A DNA stretch of 36,293 nucleotides from Mycoplasmopsis iners ATCC 19705 (GCF_000701805.1 NZ_JNJW01000007.1:1-36293), one strand, 5' to 3'. Counted from the stretch's first letter, positions 22,091 through 31,812 are shown. Notes: a model not told the origin generated them from the letters alone. Translations and numbers: made by a program.

Positions 22091-22388
22091 CTACCGCTTT
22101 ATTCTTGTACTTATAGTAATTTGTTTTGCAAAAATAATCTTCGTATCAGTTTTTATCACTATATTTAGTTAAAAAATCATTTTCTATTATTAGTTTGCTA
22201 ATTTCTCCTAACATTTCCATTACTTTTTGTAATCTATTTTCTGGTTTAAAAGGCTTATCAACACTAAAGTGCTTTTGAGTTTTTAACATATGGTAGCGTT
22301 TGCTATTATATTTTTCAATATTGCATATTTTTTCAACTGTTTTATATTTTTCCTTATTACTTAACTCTATAAAAAAATTTGAATTCAT
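22059..22388 (-). CDS. Unknown 109-aa protein, first gene of a three-gene block
   Basis: 109 aa, not recognised; Lys/Asn/Tyr-rich, soluble, with no signal peptide. It begins MNSNFFIELSNKEKY and ends EEFLYYYLNN, with one TGA Trp. Shine-Dalgarno GGGG lies before ATG 22388. Its last 32 bases overlap the next open frame, which is in a different phase. It may be the genuine N-terminal part of one longer protein broken by a single-base change. Confidence 0.55.
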
Positions 22389-22485
22389 TGTTTTCCCCTT
22401 TCATAAATAAATAAACTGATTAATTTATTAATCATTAAAAAATGAACAAAATGCGGAAAAAATGCTTAATTGTTCATTGGTCGAT

Positions 22486-22509
22486 AAAAAAATAATGGCA
22501 TAGCCATTA
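22486..22509 (-). terminator. Terminator after rsmG
   Basis: TAATGGC / GCCATTA stem with a 3-nt loop followed by seven T on the minus strand, overlapping the rsmG stop. Confidence 0.8.
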
Positions 22510-23148
22510 CTTCTTATAATCTATTATGTTTTTTCATTTTAAAGGTCATTTTTTAGGAGTTTCTTCACTTTTTTTAATGAATACTATAAATGATTTGTCA
22601 GTGTATTGTGAAACTGACACATCTTTCTTTTTGTTAGGGAAAAAAGTAAAAAATTCATTTAATTCTTCTTGATAATTTTCGCCTTTAATTAGATAAAAAT
22701 AACCATTTAATTTTAAGAGGTGGTGTGCCATTAAATACATATTTTTCACTGAAGATACAGCTCTTGCGGTTACAACATCAAAAAAGTGGTTATAACTTTT
22801 TTCTTCTTCAGCTCTATTATTAATAACATTTAATCTAAGATTTAAAGTTTTAGCCACATCTTCTAAAAAGTCACATCTTTTCTTTTGGCTTTCTAAAATT
22901 GTCAAGTCAATTTTTTCCGGATTAGCTATTAAAAAAGGTAAAGACGGAAAACCGGCTCCTGCTCCGATGTCAAGAAGTTTAATGTTTTGATCTGTAAACT
23001 TATCCTCAAAAGGCTTAAAAGCCTCAAGTGAATTAATTATGCCTTCTGAAAAAATTTCTTCTTGGCTTTTAAATCCTGTTATATTCATCACTTGATTTTT
23101 TTGATGAATTAATTCAGCATATTTTTTTAATTTATCTATATTTTTCAT
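22507..23148 (-). CDS. rsmG: 16S rRNA (guanine527-N7)-methyltransferase RsmG
   Basis: 213-aa SAM-dependent methyltransferase (GidB) for G527 of 16S rRNA. Motif I LLDIGAGAGFPSLPFLIA and LTILESQKKRCDFLE bind SAM; VVTARAVSS and YLIKGENY are conserved in the family. With TGA as Trp the protein extends past KKSEETPKK to end WPLKWKNIIDYKK. Starts 2 bp after the prs stop, so the two form one operon. Confidence 0.95.
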
Positions 23149-23150
23149 GC

Positions 23151-24122
23151 TTATTTACTTATGTTTTCAGCAAAACTTGTATACAAATCAGAAATTGATT
23201 GACCATTAATATGACATTCAATAACACCTGATAAGAAAGTATCTAGACTAACAATTTGTAATTTAGTAAATTTGCCTTCAATTTCAGAATTATCAATTGA
23301 ATCTGTAATAATAACTTTTTCAACATCGGGATCATTTTCAAAAACTTCAAAACCTTTGGTAAATAATCCGTGTGTGGCAGCAATAACAATTTTTTTAGCA
23401 CCATTTTCTTTAAGTGTATGAACTGCTTTTAAAATTGTTCCACCTGTGTCAATTATGTCATCAATAATAACTGCATTTTGGTCTTGAACATCACCAATTA
23501 AGCCCATAACTTCTGTTTGATTTGTGCCAATTCTTCTTTTGTCAATAATACTAATTTTAACTGTGTCAGCAATTAATTCAGCTAATCTTCTTGCTCTCAC
23601 CGTTCCACCATGATCTGGTGAAACTACAGTGAATGAATATTTTGATTCTCTAATTGCTTTAGCTAATGTGTAAGCACCTCTTAAATCATCAATTGGAATA
23701 TTAAAGAAACCTTGAATCGCTGGGTTGTGTAAGTCAACAGCGATAACTTTTGTAGCACCCGCTGTTTGTAATAAGTCAGCTACTAATTTTGCACCAATTG
23801 GTTGGCGACCACTTTCTTTACGATCTTGTCTAGCATAACCATAGTAAGTTAAAACAATATTGATTGATTTTGCACTAGCCCTTTTTAATGAATCGATAAA
23901 CAATAAAAGTTCCATTAAATTAGAATTAACAGGTCTTGATGTGCTAGCAATAACAAAGCAATCTTTCCCTCTTACTGTGTCTTGGCTAACTAACATTGTT
24001 TCGCCATCGGCAAATGTTGTTTTTTTAATTTCAGAAAGTTTAATTTCAACTTTTTCAGATATTTTGTTTGCTAATTTTAAACAATTTGGCATTCCAAATA
24101 AAATTACATTTTTTCTTTGCAT
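23151..24122 (-). CDS. prs: Ribose-phosphate pyrophosphokinase
   Basis: 323-aa PRPP synthetase, which makes PRPP from ribose 5-phosphate and ATP for nucleotide salvage. The flexible-loop region YYGYARQDRKESGRQPI, the divalent-cation motif IAVDLHNPAIQGFF, and the PRPP-binding loop AVIIDDIIDTGGTI are all visible, as is VVSPDHGGTVRARRLAE. Length is normal. Start ATG is preceded by a five-G run used as Shine-Dalgarno. First gene of the prs-rsmG operon. Confidence 0.96.
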   Translation of the reverse strand: MQRKNVILFGMPNCLKLANKISEKVEIKLSEIKKTTFADGETMLVSQDTVRGKDCFVIASTSRPVNSNLMELLLFIDSLKRASAKSINIVLTYYGYARQDRKESGRQPIGAKLVADLLQTAGATKVIAVDLHNPAIQGFFNIPIDDLRGAYTLAKAIRESKYSFTVVSPDHGGTVRARRLAELIADTVKISIIDKRRIGTNQTEVMGLIGDVQDQNAVIIDDIIDTGGTILKAVHTLKENGAKKIVIAATHGLFTKGFEVFENDPDVEKVIITDSIDNSEIEGKFTKLQIVSLDTFLSGVIECHINGQSISDLYTSFAENISK

Positions 24123-24211
24123 TTTTCCCCCGAATATGATTATTATAATTAATTATTACAATATAAAATGTAATTCAAATTATTTGAAAAATTTCTTTAC
24201 TTTTTAAATAT

Positions 24212-24237
24212 AAAAAAGTCTATTTTATAGGCCTTTT
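24212..24237 (-). terminator. Terminator after clpB
   Basis: Imperfect AAAAG-CTAT / ATAG-CTTTT stem with AAA loop, followed by six T on the minus strand, overlapping the clpB stop. Confidence 0.55.
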
Positions 24238-26401
24238 AATTAATCTCTTTGATTTGCAATGTTCCAGCTAATACATCTAAAACATATTTCTTTTGTGGGT
24301 GTAATGAATTTTCCACAATTTTCAATGCTAAAAGTGATTCAATGGTGTTTTGAATATATCTCTTAATTGGGCGAGCGCCAAATTCAGGATCATATGCCGC
24401 ATCAACAACATATTGAGAAATTTTTGGTGTATAAGTTAAATCAATATCTTTAGCTTCTTTAACTCTTTTAACAAGTTTATCTAACTCTAAGTTAACAATT
24501 TCTAGCACTGTTTTTTCATCTAGAGGTTTAAATGTAACAATTTCATCTAATCTGTTTAAAAATTCAGGTGTTAAATGTTTAAGTAAAATGTTTCTCAATT
24601 CTGAACTACTTATTTGACCATCTAAAATGTCAGTGGCGCCTAAATTAGATGTCATAATTACAATTAAATTACGACAATTAATTAATCTTCCTTTTGAATC
24701 TGTGATTGTTCCATTATCTAAAATTTGTAAAAGAATATTCAACACATCTTTATTTGCTTTTTCAATTTCATCTAACAATAAAATTGTGTATGGGCTTTTT
24801 CTAATTCTATCAGTTAGTGAATTTGAAGCATCATAGCCAACATATCCTGGGGGAGCACCGATTATTTTAGCTACTGAATGTTTTTCCATATATTCAGACA
24901 TATCTAATCTAATCATTTGTTTTTCGCTATCAAATAATGTTGAAGCTAATGTTCTAGCTAATTCTGTTTTACCAACACCAGTTGGTCCCAAGAACAAGAA
25001 TGATGCTAAAGGTCTATTTGGATCATTGATGTTTGCTTTTGCCCTTAAAACGGCTTGTGTAACTACTTTAATCGCCTCTTTTTGACCTTTAATTTTCTTT
25101 TCAAGTTCGCTTTCAAGTGATAAAAATTTTTCTTTTTCACCTTCTAATAACTTGCTTACTGGAATATTGGTTCATTTAGCAACGATTGAGGCTATTTCTT
25201 CTGGTGTGACGCTATCTTTAATCAATGTGCTTGAAGAATTGTTAATTTCGTTTTCAATTGTATTAATTTCTTTTTCTACTTTTGGTATTTCAACATACAT
25301 TAATCTTGAAGCTGTTTCATAGTTGCTTTCGTTCTGTGCGATTGTTAAAATGTGTTGTAAATTATCTAATTTACTGCGTAAGTTTGATAAATAATTTAAT
25401 CTTTCTTTTTCTTTATTTCATCTATCCTGTAATTCATCAATTTGTTTTTGGTATTTAGCAATCTTTTCTTCGACTTCAGCTAGTCTTTCAGAATGTTTTT
25501 TCTTATCTTCATTTGATAAAGCTATTTTTTCCATTTGCAACTTAGCTATTTTTTGTTTAGCTTTTTCTAACTCTTCTGGTTGAAAATTAATTTCTGTTTT
25601 GATTGTAGCAGCTGCTTCATCAACTAAATCGATTGCTTTATCAGGTAAGAAACGATCTGTAATATATCTTGCGCTTAATTTTGTAGCAGCAATTAAAGCA
25701 TCATCTTGAATTTTTACGTTGTGATAGTTTTCAAAACGTTCTTTAATTCCACGCAAAATAGTTATAGTGTCACCCACTGTTGGTTCATGAACATCAATTT
25801 TTTGCATTCTTCTTTCGAGAGCGGCATCTTTTTCAATATATTTTCTATATTCATCAAAAGTTGTTGCACCAATTAAATGCAATTTACCTCTTGCCATTAA
25901 TGGTTTAATAATGTTTGCAGCATCCATTCCGCCATCACCGGTTTTACCAGTACCAACAAGCATATGAATTTCATCAATGAACACTATTATTTCACCATTT
26001 GAATCTTCAATTCTTTTAAGCACTTCTTTAATTCTTTGTTCAAATTGACCTTGGTATGAAGCTCCAGCAATCATACTTGCTAAGTCTAATTCAACTACAT
26101 CCTTATTTTTAAGGTTTTCTGGAACTTGCCCTTCAACAATTTTTCTTGCCAAGCCTTCAACAATAGCTGTTTTACCCACGCCAGGCTCACCAACTAAAAC
26201 AGGGTTGTTTTTAGTCTTTCTACTTAAAATTCTAATCATTCTTCTAATCTCATCATCTCTATTAATAACGGGATCTAATTCATTTCTGGCAGCTAAATCA
26301 GTTAAATTTCTGCCATATCTTTTAAGAACATCTTCCTTTTCATTTTTTTTGTTATTAGGATTAATGTTATTAAATAAATCATCTAAATTATTAAAATCCA
26401 T
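24236..26401 (-). CDS. clpB: Chaperone ClpB (no N-terminal domain)
   Basis: 721-aa Hsp100 disaggregase; a hexameric AAA+ ATPase that unfolds aggregated proteins together with DnaK. The first AAA+ domain has [10 protein letters not shown] and [10 protein letters not shown]. The coiled-coil M domain lies around residues 295-380. The second AAA+ domain has [13 protein letters not shown] and [10 protein letters not shown], and the C-terminus includes [14 protein letters not shown]. The usual 150-residue substrate-binding N domain is missing, as in other mycoplasma ClpB of about 715 aa. Two TGA Trp codons interrupt a standard-code reading. A perfect AGGAGG Shine-Dalgarno and a CIRCE operator lie upstream. 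Confidence 0.96.
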
Positions 26402-26437
26402 ATTTAGCCTCCTTATTTTTTAATGATAATTAATATT

Positions 26438-26464
26438 TTAGCACTTAAACACTTTAACTGCTAA
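26438..26464. promoter_or_regulatory. CIRCE operator upstream of clpB
   Basis: TTAGCACTT - 9 nt - AACTGCTAA on the plus strand, against the consensus TTAGCACTC-N9-GAGTGCTAA. The arms pair except at one position. It lies 37 bp upstream of the clpB ATG and overlaps a minus-strand promoter (TTAGCA-18 nt-TAAAAT). HrcA binding here would repress clpB until heat shock. trmB lies 50 bp away on the other side. Confidence 0.85.
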
Positions 26465-26498
26465 TTTTTTTTAAAAAATTTGTTTGCTAATTAAAATT

Positions 26499-26504
26499 TA
26501 TAAA
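26499..26504 (+). promoter_or_regulatory. -10 box of trmB
   Basis: TATAAA ends 9 nt before the trmB ATG with no Shine-Dalgarno; likely leaderless. Confidence 0.45.
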
Positions 26505-26513
26505 ATTAAATTT

Positions 26514-27128
26514 ATGAGATTAAGACACGACAAAAACGCACAAAGTAAATTAGAGAATTCTAAATTTTACATTGACCCTGGTAAATACCCTGTTAAATTA
26601 GATTCTAAGACAGTGTTAGAAATTGGTATGGGCAAGGGCGAAATGATAGTTGAATTAGCTAGAATAAACCCTGATTTGATATTTATCGGCTTAGAAAAAT
26701 ATGCTACAGTTGCTGCAAAGGCACTTAAAAAAGCCGAAGAATATAATATAAATAATTTTCACATTATTATTGATGATGCTACAAAACTTGAAGAAATATT
26801 TGTTGGTGAACCACACACTATTTGATTAACTTTTAGTGATCCATGACCAAAAGCAAGACATGAAAGAAGAAGATTAACACATTCAAGTTTTTTAAATCTT
26901 TATAGCAAAATTATGAATGAAAACACTATGTTAAAATTTAAAAGCGACAATGACAAACTTTATGAATTTTCTTTAGAAAGTTTTCAACAAAATGGCTGAA
27001 ATCTAGTTGATTATGGAACGGATTTGCACAATTCGTCTCACCAAAAAGATAATGTAATGACTGGTTACGAAGCTAAATGAAGTAGTTTGGGCAAAAATAT
27101 TAACTACATTTATGTGAAAAAACCATAA
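26514..27128 (+). CDS. trmB: tRNA (guanine46-N7)-methyltransferase TrmB
   Basis: 204-aa SAM-dependent enzyme that makes m7G46 in tRNA. The N-terminal MRLRHDKNAQSKLE is typical of the family. VLEIGMGKGEMIVELA is the SAM motif, IGLEKYATVAAKAL follows, and TFSDPWPKARHERRRLT is the catalytic signature; Trp codons are TGA. I use ATG 26514 rather than the in-frame ATG at 26484, because homologues begin here and TATAAA would lie inside the longer version. Confidence 0.95.
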
Positions 27129-27171
27129 TATTTATCATTTTTATGAAAATAAAATTTAATAATTCAATATA

Positions 27172-27201
27172 TTGTTTAAATTTTCCATAAAATACTATAA
27201 T
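27172..27201 (+). promoter_or_regulatory. Promoter of hup
   Basis: TTGTTT (27172-27177), 18-nt spacer, TATAAT (27196-27201). The leader of about 45 nt contains AGGAAAGG as Shine-Dalgarno. Confidence 0.7.
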
Positions 27202-27253
27202 ATAGTTATATTTAGAAAAAATAAATAAAATAAAACTTTAGGAAAGGTACAAA

Positions 27254-27529
27254 ATGACCAAAAAAGAATTTATTAGCCAAGTGGCTGAACAACTTAATGT
27301 TCCAGTGAGAACAGCTGACCAATTTTTCAATGCGTTCCTTTTTGTTCTTAAAGAACAATTAATCGCTGAAGAAAAAATTCAACTTTCAAACTTAGGTTCA
27401 TTTGAAACAAAAGTAAGAAGAGGACGTGAAACAGTTAACCCATTCACTAAAAAAGATTTAGTTGTTCCTGAAAAACGTGTAGTTAAATTTACACCTTCAA
27501 AATACTTAAGAGAAATTGTTAATTTCTAA
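27254..27529 (+). CDS. hup: HU-family DNA-binding protein
   Basis: 91-aa histone-like protein that bends and compacts DNA. It begins MTKKEFISQVAEQL and has the HU/IHF signature in FETKVRRGRETVNPFT, with the conserved Pro at the arm tip (VNPFTKKDLVVP) followed by KVVKFTPSKYLRE-like sequence. Length matches HU. Monocistronic with a good promoter; it ends 6 bp from the convergent recU. Confidence 0.95.
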   Translation: MTKKEFISQVAEQLNVPVRTADQFFNAFLFVLKEQLIAEEKIQLSNLGSFETKVRRGRETVNPFTKKDLVVPEKRVVKFTPSKYLREIVNF

Positions 27530-27535
27530 TACAAA

Positions 27536-28006
27536 CTATAAATAAGGCAAAAAGTCAATAATACCTGGAAAGGTAAGTTCAAGGCTTTTGCCTATTTTTT
27601 TTATCATTTCATACTTAATCGCTTTATTTAAATGAGGTTTGATTAAACTAAACTCTACTAAATAAAACTCATCTTTCGAAGAGAAAAACACTATAAAAAA
27701 GGCAATTCCGCCATTTTGTTCTATTAAATCTAAATATTCTATTTGATGTGCTTTAATGTTATCCTTTGGTAGTGAATCTTCTTGAGTGCTTTTAGCCTCA
27801 AATGCAATGAAACTTCCTTGTCAACACCCAATGTAATCGACTGTGCTTTTGTTAGAAATAAAAGCTTGTTCCAGGTTAAGTTTTTGTCCCACTGACTTAA
27901 ATTTTATCGGCAAACTTTTCTTTTCAATATATGCCAATTTGTTTTGTTTGTAATATTCAATTGTCCTATTGATGATATTCTCTAAAAGCATCCCTCTATT
28001 TTTCAT
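27536..28006 (-). CDS. recU: Holliday junction resolvase RecU
   Basis: 156-aa RecU-type endonuclease that cleaves Holliday junctions during recombination and chromosome segregation. The N-terminal NRGMLLENIINRTIEYY, then TVDYIGCWQGSFIAFEAKST with catalytic Asp/Glu-x-Lys, HQIEYLDLIEQNGGIAFFIV, and the C-terminal LTFPGIIDFLPYL fit the family. It is shorter than Bacillus RecU (about 206 aa), mostly at the N-terminus. There is one TGA Trp. No Shine-Dalgarno is seen. It converges on hup. Confidence 0.92.
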
Positions 28007-28186
28007 TGCAAATCGTGGACGCTAAATTGATATAAGTTTTTTAAAAAGTGAACAAAATATGAAAAATAGCCTTAAAAGTTCATAAAAAGTTAATAACAGT
28101 GTCTTTAATTATGTTTTCCAACTTAAATTTTGTTAAATTCCTAAAATAGCTTATTTATAGTCTCTAAAAACAAACACCTATTATTT

Positions 28187-28238
28187 ATTACAATGATTGA
28201 ATTAAAATGGTTATATATTTCTATCATTGTAATTTTTT
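28187..28238 (+). repeat. Orphan 11-bp inverted repeat with T tract
   Basis: ATTACAATGAT (28187-28197) and ATCATTGTAAT (28223-28233) are perfect complements separated by 25 nt. The right arm is followed by a T run, as in a plus-strand terminator, but no plus-strand gene leads into it. Confidence 0.55.
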
Positions 28239-28308
28239 AATTAACTTTGACAAATAATGCTTATTTATAAGACTTTTTGTAATTTAATAAAGATTAACTT
28301 GGAAAAAA

Positions 28309-28340
28309 CAAAATAAAAAGCCCTAACTGGACTTTTTTTT
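28309..28340 (-). terminator. Terminator after ECF S-component gene
   Basis: AAAAGTCC / GGGCTTTT stem (one G-U pair in RNA) with a 5-nt loop on the minus strand, ending in T-rich sequence just after the stop at 28347. Confidence 0.6.
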
Positions 28341-28346
28341 AAATTC

Positions 28347-29324
28347 TTAATAAGTAATATCATTGTTTTTATTAATTAATGGGTTCACAATATTAAAGGT
28401 AAAGAAGATAACAAACATGTTGATTCAAATTTTTACCGGACTCAATAAAGTATGTTGGAATACATAGATAAAAATTGATTTTAGTTCAGTGGCATTTGCT
28501 TGTGTATCGGCTAACGAAAGCAATGGAACATTAATTAATTCAATCAAGGCCGAGAAAATAACAATAGGTACAATAACAAAAAATCTTCTTGCTTTCATTT
28601 TAAATCTAGCAACTCATAAAAAGATAATCATGATTGCATAACTTCCGGTCATTAACAAGATTAAAGCAAACCTGTCTTTAACTAATCCATTAGCTAAAGT
28701 AGAATCATCAACTCTTGAGCCAATTAATCAAATTATTAAGAAAATTATTGTAATTAATACTAATGAGGCTACAGCAACATTAAAATTAAGTAAAGTGTTT
28801 GTTGTGCCAATAATTCTAATTTTTTTTCTTTTTTCACCAAAGTTGATAATTTTGTTTTCTAATTTTTCAACTTTCTTTGAAAAAGGATCAATTAATTTTT
28901 CCGCTCTCAATTTAGAAGCCAATTTAACTATCTTCATTTCATAAACAGTATCACGGTAGCTGCCACCAAAATAATATCTAAATAATTTTAAGAATAATCA
29001 TCCTATCATTCCGGCTATTATGCCATCAACTGCTGTTGCCAAGGTATAAAGCGGGTTATAAACATTAGGCAAAAATAGAAAACTAATTAAGTCACTGATT
29101 AAACCAACCATTCCACCAACAATTGGTCCAAAAATAAATCCTGTGATTTTAACTGGCAAACCAATGAAACTTATTTTGTAAGAAGGATAAGTAACAATTG
29201 GTAAAAAAGACGAACCAATAATTAAAAACACTACTGAAATAGCAATTAGAATTCCAATGAAGGAAATCTTTCTAATAGTTCATTTTTTAAATAGTTTATT
29301 ATTTTCACGATTGCTTCTTAACAT
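28347..29324 (-). CDS. ECF transporter S component (FolT-like, with long insert)
   Basis: 325-aa membrane protein. The N-terminal region (LPVKITGFIFGPIVGGMVGL, then ISDLISFLFLP, and LYTLATAVDGIIAGMIGWLF) strongly resembles substrate-binding S components of energy-coupling-factor transporters, closest by memory to the folate type. The vitamin is not certain. About six hydrophobic segments are seen. Between the third and fourth lies a charged segment of about 60 residues (KLASKLRAEKLIDPFSKK and onwards) that makes the protein much longer than typical S components of about 180-200 aa. The energising EcfA/EcfT subunits are not here. ATG 29324 has an AGGAAA Shine-Dalgarno. Confidence 0.85.
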
Positions 29325-29349
29325 ATTTTTCCTATGCTTAAATATTATT

Positions 29350-29380
29350 AAAAAAACGCTTAATTAAAAGCGCTTTTTTT
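29350..29380. terminator. Terminator after frr
   Basis: CGCTT / AAGCG stem (29357-29361, 29368-29372) flanked by A and T runs, usable on both strands; it lies just after the frr stop. Confidence 0.75.
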
Positions 29381-29384
29381 AATT

Positions 29385-29936
29385 TTATAATGCCATTAAT
29401 TCTTTTTCTTTATGATTAGTCATGTCTTCGATGTGTGAAATTTTGTCATCGGTGTGTTTTTGAACTTGGTCTAAGTATCTTTTTTGTTCATCTTCTGACA
29501 ATTCTTCATCGGCTTTAACTTTTTTATTAATATTTTGACGAACATTTCTAATTCCTACTTTAGCAGCCTCAGTGTATTTGCTTAAGTTTTTGACCATTTC
29601 CTTACGTCTTTCGGTTGTTAAGGCTGGGAAAGTTAATCTTACTTGATGACCTTCGTCAGCAACTGATACACTTAAGTTTTCAGCTAAAATTGCTTTAGCA
29701 ATGTCTTTGGCAAGTGAAGCATCATAAGGTTTGATTAATAATTGCTGTGCTTCTGGCACGGTGATGTTAGCCACTTCTTCAAGTGGTGTTAAAGTATCAT
29801 AATAATTAACTCTAATTCCCTTAATTAATTGTGGGTTTGCTCTACCAGTTGAAATTTTTGAAAGTTCAAAAGCATAGTGATTCAACACTTTGTGTGCTTC
29901 ATCTTCAAATTCTATTAAATATAAATCTAATTCCAT
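29385..29936 (-). CDS. frr: Ribosome recycling factor
   Basis: 183-aa RRF, which with EF-G splits the post-termination ribosome. Conserved segments are LSKISTGRANPQLIKGIRVNYYDTLTPLEEVANI, VSVADEGHQVRLTFPALTTERRKEMVK and NVRQNINKKVK. Length is normal (about 185 aa). The start forms a 1-nt TAATG overlap with the pyrH stop, the usual pyrH-frr pair. Confidence 0.97.
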   Translation of the reverse strand: MELDLYLIEFEDEAHKVLNHYAFELSKISTGRANPQLIKGIRVNYYDTLTPLEEVANITVPEAQQLLIKPYDASLAKDIAKAILAENLSVSVADEGHQVRLTFPALTTERRKEMVKNLSKYTEAAKVGIRNVRQNINKKVKADEELSEDEQKRYLDQVQKHTDDKISHIEDMTNHKEKELMAL

Positions 29937-30673
29937 TATTTAGTTACCTCCGTACATTTAATTTCGCCTTTTAAAGCTCTAATAATTGCGTCTTTTTCTA
30001 AAATATTGAACACAATTAAATCAATATTATTGTCTCTAGCCATGCTGGTTGCAGTCAAGTCCATTACTTGTAATTTTTTGTCTAAAATTTCATCATAAGT
30101 GATTTTGTCATAATGAATTGCATCGGCATTGGTTTTTGGATCTTTGTCATAAATTCCATCCACGCCATTTTTACCCATTAAAATTACTTCTGCCTTGATT
30201 TCTGAAGCAAATAATGTGGCCGCTGTATCAGTAGTGAAGAAAGGTCTTCCTGTTCCACCAACAAAAATAACCACTTCACCATCTTCTAAATATTTGATAG
30301 TTTTTTCGTTAATGTAATTTTCAGCAACTTTTTGATCAATTGGAATTGATGATTGTACTCTGGCTTTAATACCAACTTTTTCAAAACCACTTCTTAACGC
30401 AAGTCCATTCATTAAGGTTGCTAACATTCCAATAAAGTCTGCCCTATTTCTTGGAATACCGTTTTTAGCAGCACTTGCACCACGTCAAAAGTTACCACCG
30501 CCAACTACAACACCAATTTCTACTCCTAATTCAGCAATTTCTTTCAGTTGTAAAGCGATTTTTTCAACTATATTGTAGTCAATTGCTAAACTTTTTTCTT
30601 TATTAACTAAACCTTCTCCTGAAAGTTTTACTAATATTCTTTTATATTTCACGACTACCTCATTTATATCCAT
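29936..30673 (-). CDS. pyrH: UMP kinase
   Basis: 245-aa amino-acid-kinase-fold enzyme that phosphorylates UMP to UDP. The N-terminal ILVKLSGEGL, the substrate loop GVVVGGGNFWRGAS (Trp by TGA), and GGTGRPFFTTDTAATL are diagnostic, followed by GVDGIYDKDPK and VMDLTATSMARDN. A TATAAT 13 nt before ATG 30673 may be its -10 box. First gene of the pyrH-frr operon, divergent from cdsA. Confidence 0.97.
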
Positions 30674-30814
30674 ATTAATTTTCTAAATTATATATTAATA
30701 TAGAAATAATTAATTAGTTAAAATAAAGCAAAATAAATTTTAATTAACTAAAATATCTATTTCATAGTATTTTTAGTTCAACAAATTATCTAATTGTCTT
30801 TAGCTTAAACAAAG

Positions 30815-30820
30815 TATAAT
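30815..30820 (+). promoter_or_regulatory. -10 box of cdsA, likely leaderless
   Basis: TATAAT ends 6 nt before the cdsA ATG; there is no Shine-Dalgarno between. Confidence 0.55.
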
Positions 30821-30826
30821 TAAAAA

Positions 30827-31765
30827 ATGAAATTATTAAAACAGAGAATTATTCCCGCTTTAATAATGGTTGTAGTGACCTTGGGTGCACTAATTCCATT
30901 ATCTATTTTTGGCCCTAAACATTTCGAAGCAAGAATTGTTTCATTAATTATTTTTGCTTCTTTATTAGCTGTACTTAGTTATGAATTTTTCAATGCCATG
31001 AGATTAAAATTGTATTTTTCATTACCATTAGCATTGATGGTGATGTTAACAATTCTTTTTCCTTTGTGAAAAAATAATCCTAGTCAAGATGTGATTAGTA
31101 CTTTCATTAATGTTGGCACAGTGCCAAGTGAAAATCTTAAATTTTTAATTCAAAACATAGCACAAGATTGAATTTCGATTATTATTCTTTTAGTTGTTTC
31201 TTTAGCCTTTTTTATTATTGAATTAGCAACAAGAAAACAAAATTTAAACGATCGTTTAATTCGTGTATTGCATACTTTAATTTCTATTTATGTTTTATCC
31301 ATCTCAATCAAATCATTCATGGTTTTTGTTAATGTTGATTATAAATACTGACTTTTAGCAGTACTTATTCCAATTTGTCATGATACATTGGGCTTTTTTG
31401 GTGGTAAGTTATATGGCAGAAAAGTTTTCAAAAAGCCTTTTTCACAGGTTATTTCGCCAAATAAAACTTGAGAGGGCTTTATTGCCGGAGTTTTTGGAGC
31501 ATTGGTTATAGCATCTATTTTAGTATTTGCGTTGAATATGTTTGACACAGGAATTTTAGTTAAAACTTATATCCTTAAAATTTTCTTTATTTTGATTGTG
31601 CCAGTTGTTGCTGCTTTTGGAGATTTATACTTTTCACTTATTAAAAGACTTAATGGCGTTAAGGATTATTCAAAAATATTAGCAGGACACGGCGGATTTT
31701 TAGACCGCTTCGATGGAATTTCATTTGTAACATTCTTTATTTTCTTAACAATGATGTTTTGATAA
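30827..31765 (+). CDS. cdsA: Phosphatidate cytidylyltransferase
   Basis: 312-aa integral membrane enzyme that makes CDP-diacylglycerol from phosphatidic acid and CTP. About seven to eight hydrophobic segments are seen. The C-terminal CdsA signature is [20 protein letters not shown] followed by GFLDRFD; the usual Pro before GHGG is Ala here. GGKLYGRK and SPNKTWEG are further conserved motifs. Six Trp are TGA, one being the last sense codon before TAA. It converges on the hsdS module array. Confidence 0.93.
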
Positions 31766-31766
31766 A

Positions 31767-31812
31767 AGCAAACAAAAAACTAAGCTGGTGACAGTTTAGT
31801 TTTCGTTTGCTA
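31767..31812. terminator. Bidirectional terminator between cdsA and hsdS
   Basis: Long imperfect hairpin: AGCAAAC-AAAA-CTAA pairs with TTTAGTTTTCGTTTGCT around a loop of about 12 nt. It overlaps the stop codon of the last hsdS module and follows the cdsA stop by 2 bp. Confidence 0.65.

Larger units (their letters stand above)
28007..28346. other. 340-bp intergenic region between recU and ECF gene
   Basis: No protein-coding frame is supported on either strand. It contains the 5' flank of recU, an isolated inverted repeat at 28187-28233 and the terminator of the ECF-transporter gene (28309-28340). Confidence 0.6.

Noticed and set aside
27546-27600. GGCAAAA / TTTTGCC inverted repeat with T run after hup
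   Set aside because: It lies inside the recU coding sequence (codons for KSLELTFPGIIDFLP); it might aid hup termination, but the long loop of about 30 nt makes it a weak call.
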